A stretch of 39,933 nucleotides of DNA from Pyrinomonas sp040289685 (GTDB taxonomy: Bacteria; Acidobacteriota; Blastocatellia; Pyrinomonadales; Pyrinomonadaceae). Below the pieces are notes generated by a model, which was given only the letters and a program-made list of their open reading frames with translations, was not told where the DNA came from and did no database searches. The DNA lies in NCBI RefSeq assembly GCF_040289685.1, contig NZ_PSLQ01000028.1, forward strand, positions 1 to 39,933. The letters are read 5' to 3'. The translations under genes and the position numbers were made by a program. Below are positions 1 through 10,030 of the stretch, in pieces (the stretch's first letter is position 1; each line of letters begins with the position of its first letter).

Positions 1-71
1 TTTTCAAGCCGTATGGCGGGTGCGACCAGCGGTGCATCTGCGTTTCAAATTCTTCCCAAGCATCTTTTTCT

Positions 72-85
<14 letters not shown>
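1..85 (-). CDS. N-terminus of an unidentified protein, cut by window edge
   Basis: Reading leftward from an ATG at 85, the minus strand stays open to the window edge and gives 28 residues beginning MQALEEKDAWEEFETQ. The frame overlaps the last 14 bases of the FAD oxidoreductase gene, the usual arrangement of translationally coupled genes. The composition (acidic, several Trp and His) is protein-like, but the piece is too short to assign a family. Confidence 0.4.
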
Positions 86-1688
<1,603 letters not shown>

Positions 1689-1972
1689 CTTTCCAGCAAA
1701 AGGCGAAAGGATAGCATTCTTCGCGCCACAATGCGAATGGCAGCCCCTCGTTCTTGCCTACGCCGACCACAGCGCGTTGCGTAGATCGCGTGCGCAACCG
1801 TTCAAGTGCTCGTCCATGCGCAGGCATGTTATCATGTCCTTCCTTTTGAAAGGCGAGCCGAATGCGCCTGGACCGACGTCGCCGCCCGACAGGACCAGAG
1901 GTTCAAGCAAAATCTTTCGACGCCGATCTGGAAAGAGTTCTTCATTCTGCTTTGACGCTGGAGGGAAACTGT

Positions 1973-2959
1973 ATGCGTGCGATGATCCTCGCCGCCGGAT
2001 ATGGCACGCGGTTGTGGCCGTTGACGGTGGACCGTGCCAAACCGGCCGTGCCGATCATGGGGCGGCCACTGATCGGCTACGTCGCCGAGTACCTATCCCG
2101 TCACGGCTGTCGAGAGGTGGTCGTCAATCTTCACCACCAACCGGAGTCGGTGCGCGCGGCGTTGGGCGATGGAAGTCGCTACGGCGTGCGCGCCTGCTAC
2201 GTTGAAGAGCCGGAGATTCTGGGCACGAGCGGCGCGCTGGATAACGCGCGCCGGGTGTTGGGCGAAGACTTTTTCGCCGAAACGTTCGTCGTCATCAACG
2301 GCAAGATCGTCACCGACATTGATCTTGCGGCAGCCCTGCGCGCGCACCGCGAGCAGAATGCGCTGGCAACGCTGGTCCTGCGCGTCAACAGCGAACGCGA
2401 GCGTTACAGCGTAGTTGAAACTGAACGGGGGCTGATCAAAAGCTTCAATGGGTTTCCCGATCCGGTTCAAGATGAAGGGGCCGCCGCGCCGCTGATGTTC
2501 ACCGGGATACAAATACTCGAGCCGCGCGTGTTCGATTACATTCCACCCAAGGTCTTTTCTCATTCGACGACCGATGTTTACCCGAAAGCGATCGCCGCTG
2601 GCGAGAAGGTTGTTGCACACGTTTCGGACGGTATGTGGCACGAGCTTTCAACCATCAAGCGCTATCTCGAAACCAACCTCCACTTAATGGCGCGTGCGGG
2701 AAAAAGAGTTGAACTCTGCTCGCAAGCGATCGTAGAAGACGGCGCTGACGTGAACGAAGCCGTTTTGTGGGAAGGAGCCTATATCGAGAAGGGAGCGCGC
2801 GTGCGCCGCGCGGTGCTCGGCGCCGGAGTGCGCGTGCGCGCTGGATGCGAGATCGAGAACGCCGCCGTGGTCCGCGCCGATCTAGTGCGCGCGGCGGACC
2901 CGCCGCCGAAGGCGACGCCCGGCGAATTTCGCGGTGAGAAGTTCATCGTTCGATTGTAA
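1973..2959 (+). CDS. Sugar-nucleotide (NDP-sugar) nucleotidyltransferase
   Basis: The 328-residue product joins a nucleotide to a sugar 1-phosphate. It opens with the pyrophosphorylase signature MILAAGYGTRLWPLT followed by the KPAVPIMGRPLI segment, as in GDP-mannose and glucose-1-phosphate transferases. The middle has the usual INGKIVTDIDL strand. The last 70 residues look like left-handed beta-helix repeats (IVEDGADVNEAVLWEGAYIE), giving a GMP-pyrophosphorylase-like two-domain layout. The ATG at 1973 was chosen over an in-frame ATG at 1862 because family members begin right at the signature and GAGGG lies 7 bases upstream; the 37 extra residues have no family match that I recognise. The exact sugar cannot be told. 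It is probably cytoplasmic and feeds glycan or cell-surface synthesis. Confidence 0.88.
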   Translation: MRAMILAAGYGTRLWPLTVDRAKPAVPIMGRPLIGYVAEYLSRHGCREVVVNLHHQPESVRAALGDGSRYGVRACYVEEPEILGTSGALDNARRVLGEDFFAETFVVINGKIVTDIDLAAALRAHREQNALATLVLRVNSERERYSVVETERGLIKSFNGFPDPVQDEGAAAPLMFTGIQILEPRVFDYIPPKVFSHSTTDVYPKAIAAGEKVVAHVSDGMWHELSTIKRYLETNLHLMARAGKRVELCSQAIVEDGADVNEAVLWEGAYIEKGARVRRAVLGAGVRVRAGCEIENAAVVRADLVRAADPPPKATPGEFRGEKFIVRL

Positions 2960-3178
2960 AGTGGTCTGCGCGAGCACGCCCCTTTCGGTGCTAACAGAGC
3001 ACGGGAGATCGCTCACTGACCAGAGCAGCAGCGAACGGACAATCGGTCAGAGCGGACAGTCGGGGTGCCGATCGCGCCTTTCGCTAATAGCGCATCATCG
3101 AAGCGAGCCGTGTTGATGAGTGCGTAGCACTTTCGCGACCGATGTGCGCATAGTCTCGATCTGGCGGCGCAAAATCAA

Positions 3179-3202
3179 ATGGCCGGCAGCGCCGCCGGCC
3201 AT
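3179..3202 (-). terminator. Candidate terminator hairpin of htpX
   Basis: Perfect 9-bp inverted repeat ATGGCCGGC / GCCGGCCAT with a 6-nt loop. Read on the minus strand it is followed by TTGATTTTG, a broken T-tract, and sits about 90 nt past the htpX stop. The fold is clear; the terminator role is inference because the T-tract is imperfect. Confidence 0.5.
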
Positions 3203-3231
3203 AAGCGATTCACGAGGAAGATCCTCTCTAG

Positions 3232-3275
3232 ATCGCCCGACGAGAGAGCCGTTCGCTTTGAGTCTTTCGGGCGAT
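3232..3275. other. Inverted repeat close to the 3' end of htpX
   Basis: ATCGCCCGA at 3232-3240 and its exact complement TCGGGCGAT at 3267-3275 enclose 26 nt, immediately after the htpX stop on the minus strand. It may stabilise the mRNA end or act with the next hairpin; no T-tract follows. Confidence 0.4.
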
Positions 3276-3290
3276 GACGCGCAAAATAGC

Positions 3291-4178
3291 TCAAGCGCGT
3301 CCGAAAGCTGTAAGCCCGCCCCGAACCATGGCGCGCAAGCGCGCGATGCGTTCTTCGGTCGGCGGATGCGTGCTGAAGAGCTTCTGCAGCGTCGCGCCGG
3401 TGAACGGGCGAACGATGAACATGTGCGATGCCGCCGGGTTAACCGGCAACGGGATGCGTCGGGAATAGGCTTCGAGCTTTTCGAGCGCTGAAGCGAGCGC
3501 TTCCGGATCGCGCACGATCTCCGCGCCCGTGCGATCCGCTCCGAATTCGCGCGAGCGCGAGATCGCCAGTTGAATGAGCGTTGCCGCGATGGGCGCAAGG
3601 ATCAGCATCAGCAACGCGCCGAGCGCGCCAGCGATTCCGTTGTCGCGCTCGTCGTTTCTCCCATAGCCGCCGAAGATCATCGCCCATTGACCCATCTGCG
3701 CGATGAGCGTGATGGCTCCGGCGAGAGTGGCGGCGACGGCGCTGATCAAGATGTCGCGGTTGCGTATGTGGCCCAGTTCGTGGGCGATCACAGCCGCCAG
3801 TTCGCGTTGGTTCAAGATGCGCATGATGCCGGTCGTGACGGCGACGACGGCATGTTGCGGGTTGCGTCCTGTGGCGAAAGCGTTGGGCGCATCGGCCTCG
3901 ATGATGGCGACGCGCGGTTTGGGCAGGCCGGCTTCGCGGGCCAGCGTGGCGACCATTTGATGTAGTTCTGGCGCTTCTTGTTCGGAGACTTCATGTGCTC
4001 CGGCCATGCGCAGGGCGATCCGATCCGAGAACCAGTAACTGCCGAAGTTCATCGCGATGGCGAGCACGAAGCCGAAGATCATGCCCGATTGTCCACCGAT
4101 GGCACCGCCGAGCAGAACGAGCAATGCCGTCAAGGCGCCGAGCAGTAGCGCGGTCTTCAATCCGTTGACAACGTTCAT
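3291..4178 (-). CDS. htpX: HtpX, membrane-bound zinc metalloprotease
   Basis: Family M48B heat-shock protease that degrades damaged or misfolded inner-membrane proteins with its active site on the cytoplasmic face. The 295-residue length is normal. Two hydrophobic segments lie at about residues 8-50. The zinc site HELGH is at 133-137 and the third ligand Glu is in EFGAD at 211-215. Two further hydrophobic segments (about 145-165 and 183-205) lie between them, as in the family. GAGGAGG sits just upstream of the ATG. The gene follows the epimerase gene by 123 nt on the same strand, so it may be read from the upstream lipid operon, but the gap also allows its own promoter. Confidence 0.95.
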   Translation of the reverse strand: MNVVNGLKTALLLGALTALLVLLGGAIGGQSGMIFGFVLAIAMNFGSYWFSDRIALRMAGAHEVSEQEAPELHQMVATLAREAGLPKPRVAIIEADAPNAFATGRNPQHAVVAVTTGIMRILNQRELAAVIAHELGHIRNRDILISAVAATLAGAITLIAQMGQWAMIFGGYGRNDERDNGIAGALGALLMLILAPIAATLIQLAISRSREFGADRTGAEIVRDPEALASALEKLEAYSRRIPLPVNPAASHMFIVRPFTGATLQKLFSTHPPTEERIARLRAMVRGGLTAFGRA

Positions 4179-4301
4179 CTTTTGCCTCCTCTAGCCACGC
4201 CTGAGCGTAGCGCAGTGCTTTTAGCTCGAACCGTTTCGTTCGCTCTCGCGTAACTCGCTTGAACTACTATTGATGCTCGTTCTGGATTTTCCGCTGCTTG
4301 A

Positions 4302-5504
4302 TCAACGCAGCGCCGCTTCGCCGAGAAAGCGCTCGCGCACGTACGCGACCGTATCGTTGAGCGTTTCTGCTGGGTCGCGCGGCGCAAAGCCGAGTTCTCG
4401 TTCGGCTTTCGTCGCGTCGACGTACCAGAAATACTCAGCCATCTCGAGAGCCGCTGGTTCCACAGGCGGCGCGAGCTTCCAGTGGCGATAAAGCGCGTGC
4501 AGAGCGTGGGCGCCAGCGAGCGTTATCTTGGAAGGGAGCGAAAAACGCGGAGCGGCCTTTTTGGTTAGACGCTCCAATCTCCCGAAAAGATCGCGAAATG
4601 TCCAGTTCGCAGCGCCGAGCAGGTAACGGTCGCCGTGTTTGCCGCGCTCCAGAGCTTGGATGAACGTTCGGGCCGCGTCGCGCGCATCGACAAAGCTCAG
4701 GCCCCCTGACGGCACAGTCATGATACGCCCAGCGAGAAAATCGAGGACGAACTTGGTGGAACTCAGCCTTTCGTCGCCCGGGCCGAGAAGGAGGCTCGGA
4801 TTGAGGATCACTAGACGTCGTCCGTCACCGCCAAACCGCTCAAGCGCGACACGCTCTTGGTAGTACTTGCTCGCGTAATAAGGCCAACGGGAGATGATAT
4901 CGAGCGGCGGCGGATAGGTTTCATCCGGGATCTCGGTGCCGTCCTCCGTCACTGCGATGGTGCCGCTCGTTGACGCGAGCACGACCGTGTGCGCACCCGC
5001 TTCGCACGCCGCATCGCACAAAAGGCGCGTCCCTTCGACGTGCGTTCGGTAGAGGCGATGGGCGTCTTCGGGATCGCGCGAGACCGTCCCGGCAAGGTGG
5101 TAGATAGCGCCAACGCCTTTGACCGCCTGCGCGACCGTTGCGGGATCCGTGATCGAGCCACAGACAGTCTCCACGCCAAGATCGGTCAGCCAAGCGGGGG
5201 CCGTGGTTGACAGGACGCGCAAGCGGCGTTCGCCCGCTTCAACCAATAACCGGACCAGATGTGCGCCGAGGAAGCCCGTTCCTCCCGTGATTAAAGTCAC
5301 GGAAGCGCGCCGCCGTGCATTTCGCTTCGGCGCCGTTTTCGACCCATCGGTTCGCTTCGCTCTACCGACTTCGGTCTCCTTCTTTGTTTTGACCTCGCGC
5401 TTGTTTGTCATGTTCGTGAAGGCATCTGAAATCGTTTGTTTCGCCGCTTGGACGAGAACGGATCTCGGTCGAGCGTCAATCACGTCCGGCGTGTTGATGG
5501 GCAT
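4302..5504 (-). CDS. NAD(P)-dependent epimerase/dehydratase-type SDR of the lipid operon
   Basis: Extended short-chain dehydrogenase/reductase of 400 residues, related to dihydroflavonol reductases, 3-beta-hydroxysteroid dehydrogenases and HpnA. The nucleotide motif GGTGFLG is at 74-80, the STS strand near 178-180, and the catalytic Tyr and Lys are in YYASK (209-213). The first 68 residues are an unusual basic, low-complexity leader (VKTKKETEVGRAKRTDGSK). The true start could be a later ATG (residue 32) or a GTG directly before TLITGG; none has a strong ribosome binding site, so the start is uncertain. It lies 60 nt behind the multidomain fusion gene. A sterol- or sugar-type oxidoreduction in the same lipid pathway is likely; the substrate is unknown. 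Confidence 0.88.
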   Translation of the reverse strand: MPINTPDVIDARPRSVLVQAAKQTISDAFTNMTNKREVKTKKETEVGRAKRTDGSKTAPKRNARRRASVTLITGGTGFLGAHLVRLLVEAGERRLRVLSTTAPAWLTDLGVETVCGSITDPATVAQAVKGVGAIYHLAGTVSRDPEDAHRLYRTHVEGTRLLCDAACEAGAHTVVLASTSGTIAVTEDGTEIPDETYPPPLDIISRWPYYASKYYQERVALERFGGDGRRLVILNPSLLLGPGDERLSSTKFVLDFLAGRIMTVPSGGLSFVDARDAARTFIQALERGKHGDRYLLGAANWTFRDLFGRLERLTKKAAPRFSLPSKITLAGAHALHALYRHWKLAPPVEPAALEMAEYFWYVDATKAERELGFAPRDPAETLNDTVAYVRERFLGEAALR

Positions 5505-5564
5505 CGTTCGCCCATCGCGCGCAAAGGCGCTTAGCTTTCTACGCGACCGTGTTAGCGTTCGCGA

Positions 5565-8500
5565 TCAATCGCTGCTCGTCGCAAAATGTCTGATCGCTTC
5601 CTCCGTAGCTTTTTCAGCCATGCGCATCGCACGACGTTCAGCGCGCCACTTTCGGCGCAGCGCCATCGGATCGAAAGCGTGGCGCGTCCCATCGCGCAAG
5701 TTCTCGATTTCATGCCGAACGAGGGCAGCGATCAGCCGATAAGCCTCAGCGCGCGGCATCCCTTGCGTTAGCTCTTCCAGCTCTTCGATCGGCAAGAAAC
5801 GACCGATGCGCGCGCCGACATCGCGGCTGCGCAGCACGGTCGCGCCCTTTGGAAAAGCTTCGTATGTGCCCCAGATGTAGACGGGCAGGATGCCGACGCG
5901 GCAGCTCAGCGCAAGATATCCGACGATGGGCTTGAATTCGTTCATCTGGCCCGTCAGCGAGCGCGTCCCTTCGGGGAAGATGAGCGCGTTGTAGCCTTGC
6001 TCGAGGTAGGCGCGCGCGTAACGCAGAGATTTGCGCAGATTCCCGGTTCGTTCCATCGGCACGAGGTTGGTGAAGTTCTCCATGTAGGCGCGCTTGTACT
6101 TGTTATCGAAGAAGTAATCGGCGGCAGCGAGCGCTACCAGATCGCGGCCCGCATCGCCGAGGGCCATTTTCACCAATCCCATATCTAAATGGGAGGTGTG
6201 ATTTGCCGCGACGAGGAAGTTGGTATGAACCGGGATGTTGGCGCGCCCTTCGTAGCGCGTGTTCAGCACGACTTCGTAGAAGGCGCGTTGCACGAGATCG
6301 AGCCCCTTGTTGCCGATAGCGCGGACGATGGCTGGAACATGAATCTCGTCCTCTGCGTCGCGCGCGCGCTCGTCTTCGTCGCGCCGACCGTGACGTGGCG
6401 TTTGATCGGGGGGCGTGATGCGGCCTAAAAGCTCGCGAAGATCGCGCACTTCAGTCAAAGTGTCGGGCGAGCGGAGGTGCGCGCCCGCCTGTTCGATGGC
6501 CGAGGCGAGCTCGACGTACATCAAGCTATCGAAGCCGAGTTCGCTCAAGCGCGTGTCGAGTGTGATAAGAGCGCGCGGCCTGTTGGATACTTGCGCGACG
6601 ATCTCGATCAACCAATCCGCCTCCGATTCGCGTCCGTTGCGTGCGCTCGCCAAGGCGCGCGTGTCCTCTTCGAGCGTTTGGAGCAACTGGACCACTTCGC
6701 GCCGTTTGACCTTGCGCGTTGCCGTGCGCGGCAGTTCCCCATCCCAGAAATGAAGCACCTTGACTCGCTTGAAGAAGGGGAGTGCGGCTGACGTTTCGCG
6801 GAAGTGGTCGTCTATGCGCTGGCGCACCTCTTCGCGCGAGAGCGAGATGTCGTACTCGTAGTTCGGGACGACGATGCAGGCGACCTTTTCGGCGTGACCG
6901 TCGGGAAGACCGACGACGCTCAGTTCTTTGATGTACGGCGAGTTGCCGTAGATCTCTTCGATCTCATCCGGATAGACGTTCTTGCCGTTGGTATCGACGA
7001 TGACATCTTTAGAGCGCCCGACGATGTAGAGATTTCCATCAGCGTCCATGCGCCCGAGATCGCCCGTGTGAAGCCAACGCTCGACGATGGTGCGGCGCGT
7101 CGTTTCCTCGTCGCCGAAGTAACCGACCATGATATTCGGACCGCGCGCGATGATCTCGCCGACCCCGCTTGCATCCGGATCCGCGATTCGCACTTCGACT
7201 CCAGGAAGCGGGCGCCCGACGCTGCCTGCCAGCAAACGGTTCTGCGGGCGCACCACCGTCAAAACGGGGGCTGCTTCGGTCAGGCCATAGCCTTCAAGGA
7301 TCGTAAAGCCCAACCCGTGCAGATCGCGCGCGACGCGCTCGTTCAATGCCGCGCCGCCGCTGATCAAGTAGCGTATGCGTCCGCCCATCCCTTCGTGAAT
7401 CGGGTAAAAGATGAGGTGACCGAGGTTGATGGGCGCGCGGTTGCGCAACCAGCCGTTAAACCTCATCAGAAGTTCTGAGGCGCGCTCAGCCCAGTCGCCG
7501 CCCTCGCGCAGGCGGTTCTTGATGCGGCGGTGGAGCATCTCCCACAGGGCCGGCACGCCGACCATACCTGTGACGTGCCCGTTCTTGATCGCGCGCGCGA
7601 GCGCTTCGCCCGTCATCTCCGGCAGATACGTGATCTGCGCGCCGCGGCTGAGCGGAGCGAGAAAACCCGCCGAGAACTCGAACGTGTGATGGAGCGGCAA
7701 GACCGAAAGGACGCCGTCGCGCGTTGACATGTCGATGATGGAGGTGAGCATCGAGACCATGTGCGCGAAGTTTCGGTGCGAGAGCATTACTCCCTTTGGG
7801 CGTCCGGTCGTTCCTGAGGTGAAGATGAGCGAAGCGATTGTGTTGGCCGGAACGCGCGCCGGAAGAAGTGACGTTCTTTCGGCCTCCGTCCGTTCGTCAG
7901 GCAGCGCGAAGACTTCGTCGAAGTTCCAAACCCTGATCGCTTTGAGTTCGGCTTGGCGCAGGCGTTCGCGCAAGTCCGCATGCTCTTCTTCGACCTTCTG
8001 GCTGACGATGATGCCGACGGCTTCAGCGGCGCGGGCGAAGTTGACGATCTCGTCAGTTGAGCTTTGCGGATCGACGGGGACGCACGTCGCGCCCGCCTTC
8101 AAAACGCCGAAGTAGCTCATGCCCCATTCGGGCATGTTCTGACTGACGAGCAGCACGCGATCGCCCGGACGCACGCCTTGCGCGGCCAGAAAGCCGGCTG
8201 CGCGCGTCGCCAGTTCGTGTAGATCGGCGTAAGTGTACTGCTCCTCGCGGCCATCACGTTCGATGCGCATCGCCACGCGCGTCGCGTGCCGTTTGGTCGT
8301 CGTCTCGAAAAGCTCGATGAGGTCGCGATACGTATAGACGCGCTTGGGTTGCGCGCGCATGTCCTCTTCGAGTTTCGGGAAGACCCACTTCTTCAGACCC
8401 GGGAAGTGTACGTTCAGCCAGTAGTCGTACCAATCGAGCTTCTCTGGATACCAAGGCAGGATCTTCTGTTCGTCTTTGCGTATGCGCGCGAAGAGCGAGC

Positions 8501-9995
8501 GAACGTTGTCGGCGCGGAAGATGTAGGCGTTTTCGACCATGAATGGGCGGAAGAGTTCGAAGGCTTCGCGCGTTTCGCGCGTCACGCGCTCGATGTGGTC
8601 CACGCGCTCTTTGGCCCGGTCGATGATGTCGGTCAAGCGTCCGCCGCCCCAGCGCGGTCGCGCCCAATCGAGGAACGACGAGACGCGCTTGGCCGCTTCG
8701 TTGATCATCGGCGTCGAGGTGCGATCGAAACGCGCGGGACTGACGGGCGCAGCTTCCATGCGGCCAGCGAGTTCGTTGATGAGCTTGAAGCCGGTCTCTT
8801 TCTCTTTGAAGTGTTTGCGTTTGTAGAGGCCGAGAAGGCCGACGATGCGTCGAAGCTCGTTCGGGTTGCTGTCACCGGTCGCTGCCTGATAGACGAGGCG
8901 CGGTTCGGTTACGCAGGCTTCCGCCGCGGCTGCGAGCATCACGCTGGCGACGAAATCGACGGGCGTGATGTCGAGCACGAGATCCTCTTTGACCGGGATT
9001 TGCGTCTGCCCTTTGAGCGAAATGAAGATGAGCGGCGCTGTGGTCGTGAATCCTTCGTTCCAACCGGGGAACGGATATTCGACGGAGGATTCGACGATGC
9101 TCGGTCGAACGATCGTGCGCACGATGCCGGTTTCGGCGGCGACCAGCTGTTCGCCCAAGCTCTTCGTGTAGGTGTAGATGTTGGGCCAGCCCCAGAAGCG
9201 CGCGCGCTCGATGCCGAGTTCGGTCAAGCGGTTTCGGATCCACACTTTGCGTTCGCGTGCGATGGCTAGACCCAAAGCTTCCGGGTCGTCCGGATCGCGC
9301 CCTTCTTCGATCAAACGCTCGCGCGCCAACTCGCGAAAACGCGCTTGCATCATCGCGTCTTTGGCCTCTTCGCGGACGCGCTCGGCCAAACGCTCGCAAT
9401 CGCGTATCTCCTGTTCGGGCGAGAATTCGACATCGGGCATCTCTTCGCGGCGCGGAAAATACCCGACCACGGGATCGCTTTCCCAAACTGGACCGGAGCG
9501 GTTGCCCGCGACGAAACAGGTCGAAACGTGCACGAGCGCTGGGCGGCGCATCCTTTTGGCGAACGAGATGACGTTCTGCGTGCCGACGACGTTGGTCCGA
9601 AGGGCGCTTTCCAAAGTCGGATTGAAGGTGACGTTGCCCGCACTGTTGATGATGATGTCGACGTCGTCGGCGATCCGTTGCGCCTCTTCTTCCGTGAAGC
9701 CGAGGTTGGGTTCGCCGATGTCGCCGCCGACGATACGCACCTTGTCGTTGATGAAGCCTTCAAGCGCACCGCCCAGTCGCTCGCGCAGCGGATCGAAGGG
9801 GGGCGACGGCAGGATGTGATTCCAGAAACGGGCCTCGGATTCGGCTTGCGAACGGGCGCGCACCGTGACGTAGACGCGCCCGACGTTTGGGAAGCGATGG
9901 AGCAACATGCTCAGCGTCACTTTGCCCAAAAAGCCCGTTCCGCCGATGAAGAAGATGCGCCGTCCGTTATAGATCTCTGTTGGAGATAGTTTCAT
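5565..9995 (-). CDS. ElbD-like multidomain lipid enzyme: reductase / AMP-ligase / ACP / PlsC acyltransferase
   Basis: A 1476-residue fusion of four enzymes. (1) Residues 1-400: NAD(P)-dependent fatty-acyl or thioester reductase with IGGTGFLGK at 17-25 and catalytic YTYTK at 274-278; residues 400-546 form a linker like the FAR C-terminal region (DWYDYWLNVHFPGLKKW). (2) About 550-1105: adenylate-forming acyl ligase with FTSGTTGRPKGV at 725-736, YGLTEAAP at 903-910, the TGD motif near 977-979, and the A10 lysine in TATRKVKRRE (1091-1100). (3) About 1125-1190: acyl carrier protein with phosphopantetheine Ser1157 in LGFDSL. (4) About 1245-1420: PlsC/LPLAT acyltransferase with NHTSHLD (1265-1271) and FPEGTRS (1340-1346). 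All four sites look intact. The order fits ElbD, known for bacterial ether-lipid synthesis in myxobacteria; the match is from memory of that architecture. The ATG at 9995 was chosen because it starts exactly at the reductase domain; an upstream extension would run into the previous gene. Confidence 0.92.
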   Translation of the reverse strand: MKLSPTEIYNGRRIFFIGGTGFLGKVTLSMLLHRFPNVGRVYVTVRARSQAESEARFWNHILPSPPFDPLRERLGGALEGFINDKVRIVGGDIGEPNLGFTEEEAQRIADDVDIIINSAGNVTFNPTLESALRTNVVGTQNVISFAKRMRRPALVHVSTCFVAGNRSGPVWESDPVVGYFPRREEMPDVEFSPEQEIRDCERLAERVREEAKDAMMQARFRELARERLIEEGRDPDDPEALGLAIARERKVWIRNRLTELGIERARFWGWPNIYTYTKSLGEQLVAAETGIVRTIVRPSIVESSVEYPFPGWNEGFTTTAPLIFISLKGQTQIPVKEDLVLDITPVDFVASVMLAAAAEACVTEPRLVYQAATGDSNPNELRRIVGLLGLYKRKHFKEKETGFKLINELAGRMEAAPVSPARFDRTSTPMINEAAKRVSSFLDWARPRWGGGRLTDIIDRAKERVDHIERVTRETREAFELFRPFMVENAYIFRADNVRSLFARIRKDEQKILPWYPEKLDWYDYWLNVHFPGLKKWVFPKLEEDMRAQPKRVYTYRDLIELFETTTKRHATRVAMRIERDGREEQYTYADLHELATRAAGFLAAQGVRPGDRVLLVSQNMPEWGMSYFGVLKAGATCVPVDPQSSTDEIVNFARAAEAVGIIVSQKVEEEHADLRERLRQAELKAIRVWNFDEVFALPDERTEAERTSLLPARVPANTIASLIFTSGTTGRPKGVMLSHRNFAHMVSMLTSIIDMSTRDGVLSVLPLHHTFEFSAGFLAPLSRGAQITYLPEMTGEALARAIKNGHVTGMVGVPALWEMLHRRIKNRLREGGDWAERASELLMRFNGWLRNRAPINLGHLIFYPIHEGMGGRIRYLISGGAALNERVARDLHGLGFTILEGYGLTEAAPVLTVVRPQNRLLAGSVGRPLPGVEVRIADPDASGVGEIIARGPNIMVGYFGDEETTRRTIVERWLHTGDLGRMDADGNLYIVGRSKDVIVDTNGKNVYPDEIEEIYGNSPYIKELSVVGLPDGHAEKVACIVVPNYEYDISLSREEVRQRIDDHFRETSAALPFFKRVKVLHFWDGELPRTATRKVKRREVVQLLQTLEEDTRALASARNGRESEADWLIEIVAQVSNRPRALITLDTRLSELGFDSLMYVELASAIEQAGAHLRSPDTLTEVRDLRELLGRITPPDQTPRHGRRDEDERARDAEDEIHVPAIVRAIGNKGLDLVQRAFYEVVLNTRYEGRANIPVHTNFLVAANHTSHLDMGLVKMALGDAGRDLVALAAADYFFDNKYKRAYMENFTNLVPMERTGNLRKSLRYARAYLEQGYNALIFPEGTRSLTGQMNEFKPIVGYLALSCRVGILPVYIWGTYEAFPKGATVLRSRDVGARIGRFLPIEELEELTQGMPRAEAYRLIAALVRHEIENLRDGTRHAFDPMALRRKWRAERRAMRMAEKATEEAIRHFATSSD

Positions 9996-10030
9996 GGCTT
10001 CTCTGCAACGTTCGAATAAGGAGCGCTTCT

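Larger units (their letters stand above)
2960..3290. other. Convergent intergenic region with hairpins, no gene
   Basis: This stretch lies between the ends of the nucleotidyltransferase gene (plus) and htpX (minus). I find no convincing coding sequence. It holds several inverted repeats: a weak GTGC/GCAC hairpin near 2988-3002, CTGACC/GGTCAG arms near 3018-3047, and two stronger ones that are listed separately. Confidence 0.6.
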
